This document shows, one piece after another, positions 42,360 to 46,734 of a DNA stretch of 46,734 nt. Made by a program: the position numbers and the translations under genes. The notes below the pieces were generated by a model. It made no database searches, was not told the DNA's origin, and worked only from the letters and a program-made list of their open reading frames with translations. This stretch comes from Yinghuangia seranimata (GTDB taxonomy: Bacteria; Actinomycetota; Actinomycetes; Streptomycetales; Streptomycetaceae). Location: positions 1-46,734 of the forward strand of contig NZ_JASAOI010000090.1 of NCBI RefSeq assembly GCF_029953285.1, written 5' to 3'. How positions within the stretch are numbered: the stretch's first letter is position 1; every line of letters starts with the position of its first letter.

Positions 42360-43529
42360 TCACCGGGGCGGCGCGGCCAGCCCCGTGCACGGGCGCAGCG
42401 AGTCGCGCCGGTCGGCGATCCGCTTCGCCTCGGCGCCGGTCTGCGGCACCGGGACGCCGCGGGAGTCGACCGACGCGGGGGCGAACGCCTCCTTGACCAC
42501 CTTGCCGTCGGTGATCGTCAGCGTCGTGACGCCGGTGTCGTTGGAGTCCGGGTACGGCGAGGTCCCGTACCAGAGGAAGTTCCCGAAGCCGTAGCCCACA
42601 TAGGTGCCGCCCAGCATGCCGGCGCCCTGCATGACGTGCGCGTGCGTGCCCACGACCGCCGTCGCGCCCGCGTCGGCGAGCTTCTTGGCGAGGCCCTTCT
42701 GGTCGGCCGAGGGGCACTTGTCGCCCTCGATGCCCCAGTGCAGGTAGACCACCACGACGGGGGCCTGGGCCTTCGCGTCCTTGACCGCCTTGACCAGCCG
42801 GTCGGCCTGGAGCGCGGAAGCGATGCCGGGCTTGGCGGGGCCGGCCGCGTACCGCTGGTTCGTGATGTCCTGGACCTGGCTCGCGGCCAGCACGGCCACC
42901 TTGGTGCCGCGCACGTCGGTGATCCACGGCCGGTACGCCGACGTGGCGTCGGGCCCGATGCCGACCACCGGGATCGGCGGGTTCTTCACCGCCGCGAGCG
43001 AGTCCTGCAGCCCGACGGGGCCGTAGTCGACGGCGTGGTTGTTGGCCATCGTGACGACGTCGATGCCGGACTTCTGCAGCTCCTTCAGCGCGGTCGCGGG
43101 CGCCCGGAAGTGGTAGGTCTTGTCCTCCGGCGTGCCGCGCTCGGTGATGGCCGACTCGAAGTTGACCATCGCGATGTCCGCCTGGCCCAGCGTCTTGCTG
43201 ATCGGGCCGAGCGCGGTCTCGGCGCCCGCGTTCAGCCGCGGCACGGTGCGCTCGTTGAAGTGCACGTCGCCGGCGAAGGCCAGCGTCACCATGCCGGGCT
43301 TGCCGGCCGGCGCGGCGGCCTCCGACGGGTCGCCCGGAGCGGACGGCGAGCCGGGTGCCGTGCCGGGTGCCCCTGGGGCGCCCGGAGCACCGGCCGACGC
43401 GACGGGATCCGCCTTGTCGCCCGATCCGCCGCCGTCGGAACCGCCGACCAGGGAGCAGCCGCTGAGCGCGAGGACGAGGCCGGCCGCGGCGGCGAGGACC
43501 CGGGACCGCCGGGTGGGGGCTATGTGCAC
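42360..43529 (-). CDS. CapA-family metallophosphatase-like lipoprotein
   Basis: A protein of 389 aa. A signal peptide ends in LALSGC (Cys25), followed by a Gly/Ser/Pro/Ala linker. The CapA/PgsA domain (about 80-370) has FAGDVHFNERT, MVNFESAITERG, VVTMANNHAVDYG and VGTHAHVMQG, the metal-site motifs of the family. In Bacillus CapA works in poly-gamma-glutamate export; in actinomycetes lacking the rest of that system the role is unclear. The start is GTG at 43529 (GTGCACATA). No capB or capC gene is nearby. Confidence 0.93.
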   Translation of the reverse strand: MHIAPTRRSRVLAAAAGLVLALSGCSLVGGSDGGGSGDKADPVASAGAPGAPGAPGTAPGSPSAPGDPSEAAAPAGKPGMVTLAFAGDVHFNERTVPRLNAGAETALGPISKTLGQADIAMVNFESAITERGTPEDKTYHFRAPATALKELQKSGIDVVTMANNHAVDYGPVGLQDSLAAVKNPPIPVVGIGPDATSAYRPWITDVRGTKVAVLAASQVQDITNQRYAAGPAKPGIASALQADRLVKAVKDAKAQAPVVVVYLHWGIEGDKCPSADQKGLAKKLADAGATAVVGTHAHVMQGAGMLGGTYVGYGFGNFLWYGTSPYPDSNDTGVTTLTITDGKVVKEAFAPASVDSRGVPVPQTGAEAKRIADRRDSLRPCTGLAAPPR

Positions 43530-43562
43530 CGGGACACGCTAACCGAACACGCGCGCGAGGGT

Positions 43563-43593
43563 GGGCGGGCCCACCCTTCGGGTTGGCCCGCCC
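43563..43593 (-). terminator. Terminator after the lipoprotein gene
   Basis: GGGCGGGCC (43563-43571) pairs with GGCCCGCCC (43585-43593), with an inner stem ending in a TTCG loop. It lies between the stop of the leftward lipoprotein gene and the CapA-like gene. Confidence 0.75.
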
Positions 43594-43632
43594 GCCACTC
43601 GTCCCGGGAGGCGCTGTGCGCCCGCCCGTCGC

Positions 43633-44529
43633 CTACAGCTGCGCCTCCAGCTCGATCCGCTGGTGGTCCGTCAGGTACTGCTTGAAGTCGGCGGTCAGCT
43701 CCGCGACGGGCGCCTGGCCGCTGTTGCGGATCTGCAGCTTCACCGGCTGGGGCCGCCCGCCGGGGCCGTTCAGGTAGCTCGCGGTGATCTTGTAGCGGCC
43801 GACCGGGATGTCCCGGACGCCGAACCCGTCACCCGTGCTCTCGGCCTTGCGCGTGACGGTCTTGCCGGTGCTGCCGTCGGCCAGCGTCCCGACCGGGGTC
43901 AGGGTGAACTGCACGTTGGTCGAGTCGGCGTAGCCGCCGTCGGCCGGGTTGGTCGGGTTGAGGTAGAAGAGGACCGAGCCGCCGTAGAACGCGTCGGGCA
44001 GGTCCTCCTGCGGCCCGGACAGCTTCCACGTGAAGTCCCGTACCGCGCCCTCGTTCCCGGCGAACGGGTCGGGGTTCTGCGCCGCGAGCCGGAACGTGTA
44101 CTTGGTGCCGTTGTACGTCTTGTCGAACGACGCCGTCACCGCGTACGTCGCGGCCATGGGCGGCATTTCGGCCCGGTAGTCGCCGCGGTCGTCGGTCACC
44201 AGCACCATGTTGCTGTCGTAGAGCAGCTGGTTGTCGACGACGACCTTGGCACCCTTGACCGGGTTGCCCAGCCCGTCGGACACGTGCCCCTTGACGACGC
44301 CCTTCTCGACCTTGCCGGACGGCGCCTTCGGCGTCTCGCCGCCGGACGAACCGGCCTTGCCGTCCGTGCCGTTCGAGGCACTCGCGCTGCTCGCGCCGCT
44401 CGGCGCGGCGCCCTTGCCGGCGTCCTTGTCGTCGTCGAACGGCTTGCACGCGCCGAGCGCTCCCCCGAGCACGAGCGCCGCGGTCGCCGCGACGACGGCA
44501 CGCCGAACAGACCCACCATGCGTGAACAT
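43633..44529 (-). CDS. Lipoprotein with carboxypeptidase-regulatory-like domain
   Basis: A protein of 298 aa. A signal peptide (RRAVVAATAALVLGGALGAC) puts a lipobox Cys at residue 28. A Ser/Gly/Lys linker follows, then an Ig-like carboxypeptidase-regulatory-type domain (VVKGHVSDGLGNPVKGAKVV, TDDRGDYRAEMPP) and a second beta-rich half (STNVQFTLTPVG, VGRYKITASYLNG). It is a surface-exposed binding or structural protein of unknown partner. ATG at 44529 has GGGGGGA seven bases upstream; the open frame extends to 44580 without a signal-like start. It is divergent from the NTF2-like gene. Confidence 0.9.
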   Translation of the reverse strand: MFTHGGSVRRAVVAATAALVLGGALGACKPFDDDKDAGKGAAPSGASSASASNGTDGKAGSSGGETPKAPSGKVEKGVVKGHVSDGLGNPVKGAKVVVDNQLLYDSNMVLVTDDRGDYRAEMPPMAATYAVTASFDKTYNGTKYTFRLAAQNPDPFAGNEGAVRDFTWKLSGPQEDLPDAFYGGSVLFYLNPTNPADGGYADSTNVQFTLTPVGTLADGSTGKTVTRKAESTGDGFGVRDIPVGRYKITASYLNGPGGRPQPVKLQIRNSGQAPVAELTADFKQYLTDHQRIELEAQL

Positions 44530-44657
44530 CAGACATCCCCCCGGATGCGCTTCGCCCGGTGCCGGCTGGTCTCCCCCCATCCGGCGGCCGGAGCCACTGT
44601 TTTCCGCACCACCTTATGCCTAGGCTCCGTCCGATCAGGCTTGAGGAGGCAACAGGA

Positions 44658-45086
44658 ATGTCCCGATCCGATGACAACAAGCGGCTTGTCGAACGGTTTT
44701 GGCAGGACTTGTACGAACGCGACTTCGACAAGGTCGGCGCCTATTTCGCCGAGGACGGCCACTACACCGACGTGCCGGCCCCGGGCGCGGGCGCGTACGG
44801 CCCGGCGCAGATCGCCGCACGCCTGCGGCTCGGCCTGGACATGCTGTCGGGCTACGAGCACCACCTCAAGCACATCGTCGCGGACGACACCGTCGTCGTC
44901 ACCGAGCACGCCGAGAAGTGGTTCTGGGAGAGCGGCGAGAGCGTGCTGCTGCCGTTCGTCTCGGTCCACGAGGTCGGCCCGGACGGCAAACTCGTGCGCT
45001 GGCACGACTATTGGGACTTCAACACCCTCATGAACGCCGCCCCCGCCTGGTGGCTGGAGCACATCGCCAAGGGCTTCACGGCCTGA
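44658..45086 (+). CDS. NTF2-like / limonene-epoxide-hydrolase-like protein
   Basis: A protein of 142 aa. NKRLVERFWQDLYERDFDKV, YFAEDGHYTDVPAPGAGAYG and KLVRWHDYWDFNTL give the fold shared by SnoaL-like proteins and limonene-1,2-epoxide hydrolases. The Arg-x-x-Asp in the last strand is present, but the complete hydrolase triad cannot be confirmed by eye, so the reaction is left open. The start ATG at 44658 follows a GAGGAGG...AGGA region. A 15-bp hairpin terminator closes the unit. It is divergent from the lipoprotein gene. Confidence 0.9.
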   Translation: MSRSDDNKRLVERFWQDLYERDFDKVGAYFAEDGHYTDVPAPGAGAYGPAQIAARLRLGLDMLSGYEHHLKHIVADDTVVVTEHAEKWFWESGESVLLPFVSVHEVGPDGKLVRWHDYWDFNTLMNAAPAWWLEHIAKGFTA

Positions 45087-45113
45087 CCCGCGCCGCGCCG
45101 CACCGGCGGAAAA

Positions 45114-45148
45114 CGTCGAGCCCCGGCCGGTGCGGCCGGGGCTCGACG
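45114..45148 (+). terminator. Strong terminator after the NTF2-like gene
   Basis: A perfect 15-bp stem, CGTCGAGCCCCGGCC and its complement, closes a GGTGC loop 28 bases after the stop. Confidence 0.85.
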
Positions 45149-45273
45149 GAGGTCTGGTCCTTCGGGCTCAGTCATGACTAGTCTGTACAGCACTTACGCT
45201 TGAGCACGCCGAAGGCATTAGCACCTTAGCACACACGATCGCGCGCCTGCCGCCGAGGCGGCCCCGCCCCCGC

Positions 45274-45819
45274 TCACGAGGCGCGGTTGACCGCCTCGTA
45301 GACGCGGTCGGCGAGCTCGGGGTGCATGTCCAGGAAACCCTCGTCGTCCACCTCGAAGGCACCCGTGCGGTAGCTCTCGACGAAGGTCCGGAGCATGCGC
45401 TCCATGTCCGGGTAGTCGGTCTGGTCGGACGCCCCGTCGACGTAGCTCCACACCTGGACGACGCCCTCGTCGGCGGTCCACGCGACGGCGTAGAAGTCGC
45501 CGGCGGGCGAGACCAGCAGCGGCAGCCACTCCTCGTCGCCGTCCGACTCGACCTCGACCTCGTCCCGGAACTCCACCGCCTCGTCGAGGCTGATCAGCAC
45601 ATATCCGGGGATGAACGACGCCTCGTCGACCGTCTGGTCCTCCTCGGCGCGGGTGCCGTCCGCCCAGGCGAACCACTCGACCACCTCGTCGGGCGCGTCC
45701 TGGAGCCGGGCCCGCACCGCCGCCGGGTCGAGCCCGGGCTCGAACAGGTGCACGACACCGCGGTCCAGCCTGTCCAGCTCGCGCCGGACCCCGTCGAGTC
45801 CCTCCGTGACCGTGGCCAT
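45274..45819 (-). CDS. SUKH (SMI1/KNR4)-like acidic protein
   Basis: An acidic protein of 181 aa. VVEWFAWADGTRAEEDQTVD, IPGYVLISLDEAVEF, WLPLLVSPAGDFYAVAW and VWSYVDGA form the order of elements in SMI1/KNR4 (SUKH) proteins. In bacteria these are frequently immunity proteins of contact-dependent or polymorphic toxins, but free-standing copies are common in actinomycetes. No toxin gene is adjacent. The start ATG at 45819 has GGAGGAG eight bases upstream. A strong hairpin separates it from the gene upstream, so it is monocistronic. Confidence 0.88.
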   Translation of the reverse strand: MATVTEGLDGVRRELDRLDRGVVHLFEPGLDPAAVRARLQDAPDEVVEWFAWADGTRAEEDQTVDEASFIPGYVLISLDEAVEFRDEVEVESDGDEEWLPLLVSPAGDFYAVAWTADEGVVQVWSYVDGASDQTDYPDMERMLRTFVESYRTGAFEVDDEGFLDMHPELADRVYEAVNRAS

Positions 45820-45980
45820 ACGTCTGTCTCCTCCTGTACGCGTGCGCGCGGTGCGCACGCCAGCACGCCTCCAGGATGTCGTACGGCACCCTCCCCGCCA
45901 CGCCCCCGCACGGACGATCGGCGCACGATTCCCACCCGTCGGGCGCATCGCGCCCCGGCCGGGGCGCGGCGGCGGAACGC

Positions 45981-46013
45981 CGCAGGGCCCGGCCTGAGCG
46001 GCCGGGCCCTGCG
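45981..46013 (-). terminator. Strong terminator after the LLM oxidoreductase gene
   Basis: A perfect 14-bp stem, CGCAGGGCCCGGCC and its complement, closes a TGAGC loop 38 bases beyond the stop of the leftward LLM gene. Confidence 0.85.
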
Positions 46014-46050
46014 CGTAGGACTCACTGCACCGGGCCGGAGGGCCCGTGGA

Positions 46051-46734
46051 TCACTTCTTGCCGTCGACGCCGATGATCGCGTTGGCGGGCAGCACGGTGT
46101 GCACCAGGTCCGGGTTCACCGGGCCGTTGAAGGGCGGGTACTTCGGGCCCTGGGCGCCGCGGCGGTACGCCGTGGTGGAGTGCTCCGGGTTCTTGTCGAA
46201 CTCGGGGATGACCTTGTCGCCGAAGATCTCGATCATCTCGAGGTTCTCCTCGTGCGACATGCCGTCGTTGATGCCGAACACCAGCTGGTCGGTGCCGACC
46301 GACTGGTACGCCTCGATCTGCTCGCAGACCTCTTCCGGCGTGCCGCACAGCATGAGGCCGGCCTCGATCGCGAAGTCGAGGAACTCCTCGCCGCCCTGCG
46401 AGATGTCGAACGGCGGCTCCGGCCAGGTGATGGCGTCGGCCGACTTCGGCATCGTGTCGTGGTACAGGTTGACCATCGTGACCAGGTAGCCGCGGCCGAC
46501 GCTGATCGCGATCTCACGGGCGCGCTTGCGGTCGTTCAGGCAGACGACGCCGTTCGTCATCATGACGTTGTTGTTCTGGTAGTCGCCCAGGATCTCGACC
46601 GGGTTCTCGGCGGCTTCCTTGTAGGCCTCGATGCGGCCCTTCAGGTTGTAGATCGGCTCGAAGTTGAACGCGATCGCGCCGATGCCGAGCGAGCCGGCCT
46701 TGGCGAACGAGCCGGGGTTGCCGCACGCCATCCA
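46051..46734 (-). CDS. LLM-class flavin-dependent oxidoreductase (5' end outside window)
   Basis: The last 228 residues of a luciferase-like monooxygenase; the frame is open to the right edge. KAGSLGIGAIAFNFEPIYNL, NLKGRIEAYKEAAENPVEIL and the C-terminal LMLCGTPEEVCEQIEAYQSV are the usual second half of the F420- or FMN-dependent TIM barrel, with a phosphate-binding GVVCLNDRKRA region. GVDGKK ends the protein. Members oxidise small organic compounds, including terpenes, nitriloacetate or alkanes; this one cannot be placed. The N-terminal cofactor-binding strands are not visible. A 14-bp hairpin terminator follows. Confidence 0.92.
   Translation of the reverse strand, partial: WMACGNPGSFAKAGSLGIGAIAFNFEPIYNLKGRIEAYKEAAENPVEILGDYQNNNVMMTNGVVCLNDRKRAREIAISVGRGYLVTMVNLYHDTMPKSADAITWPEPPFDISQGGEEFLDFAIEAGLMLCGTPEEVCEQIEAYQSVGTDQLVFGINDGMSHEENLEMIEIFGDKVIPEFDKNPEHSTTAYRRGAQGPKYPPFNGPVNPDLVHTVLPANAIIGVDGKK

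Overview
The window is very GC-rich DNA from an actinomycete, most probably a streptomycete-like chromosome. Pointers to this are GTG and TTG starts with GGAGG-type ribosome binding sites, an Rpf/LysM/M23 cell-wall enzyme, a conserved VirB4/SCO6880-type membrane cluster, an NsdA-like HTH/TPR regulator, a PAS/PP2C/HATPase phosphatase and a large eukaryotic-type Ser/Thr kinase. No tRNA, rRNA, insertion sequence, integrase or CRISPR array was recognised. Most of the window looks like ordinary chromosome with accessory metabolic genes.

Layout. 1-8463: the 3' part of an Rpf/LysM/M23 cell-wall hydrolase, then a divergent lytic transglycosylase/NlpC protein, and a co-directional set resembling type IV secretion parts: a pilin-like two-helix protein, a VirB8-like anchored protein, a VirB6/TrbL-like membrane protein, an SCO6880-family protein, a VirB4-like ATPase and a two-helix stub resembling the membrane end of a coupling protein. 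No relaxase or coupling ATPase is present. 8643-16090: regulators and stress genes. These are a MarR/MFS divergent pair with a clear promoter and operator, a PAS-PP2C-HATPase phosphatase, a TetR, a LysR, an unknown gene behind a perfect CRP-type palindrome, and a universal stress protein.

16466-22420 is a minus-strand run that may be one transcript: TetR, an LCAD-type acyl-CoA dehydrogenase, a truncated acyl-CoA synthetase with a ruined ATP loop, an ACAD10/11-type dehydrogenase, an APH-type kinase and an SDR. The last three overlap by ATGA junctions. The set resembles the kinase-plus-dehydrogenase logic of ACAD10/11 and of the Pseudomonas lva (levulinate) pathway. 22623-24530 encodes an asparagine-synthase-like protein without the glutaminase cysteine, close to lasso-peptide macrolactam cyclases. 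It stands alone, with an iron-box-like sequence in its promoter region. It is divergent from the NsdA-like regulator.

26603-46734 holds mostly single genes: L-2-hydroxyglutarate oxidase, TrmB with an odd second strand, a PrsW protease, a YcxB-like protein, SDR and three SnoaL/NTF2-like proteins, a receptor Ser/Thr kinase, a MacB-like ABC operon, an orphan 3Fe-4S ferredoxin, an RDD protein, an HtrA-like lipoprotein protease, CapA-like and carboxypeptidase-regulatory-like lipoproteins, a SUKH-type protein and the 3' part of an LLM flavin monooxygenase. Several strong hairpin terminators separate these units.

The observations most worth following are the orphan cyclase with its iron box, the ACAD/APH/SDR operon with its decayed ligase, the CRP site before an unknown gene, and the incomplete secretion cluster.
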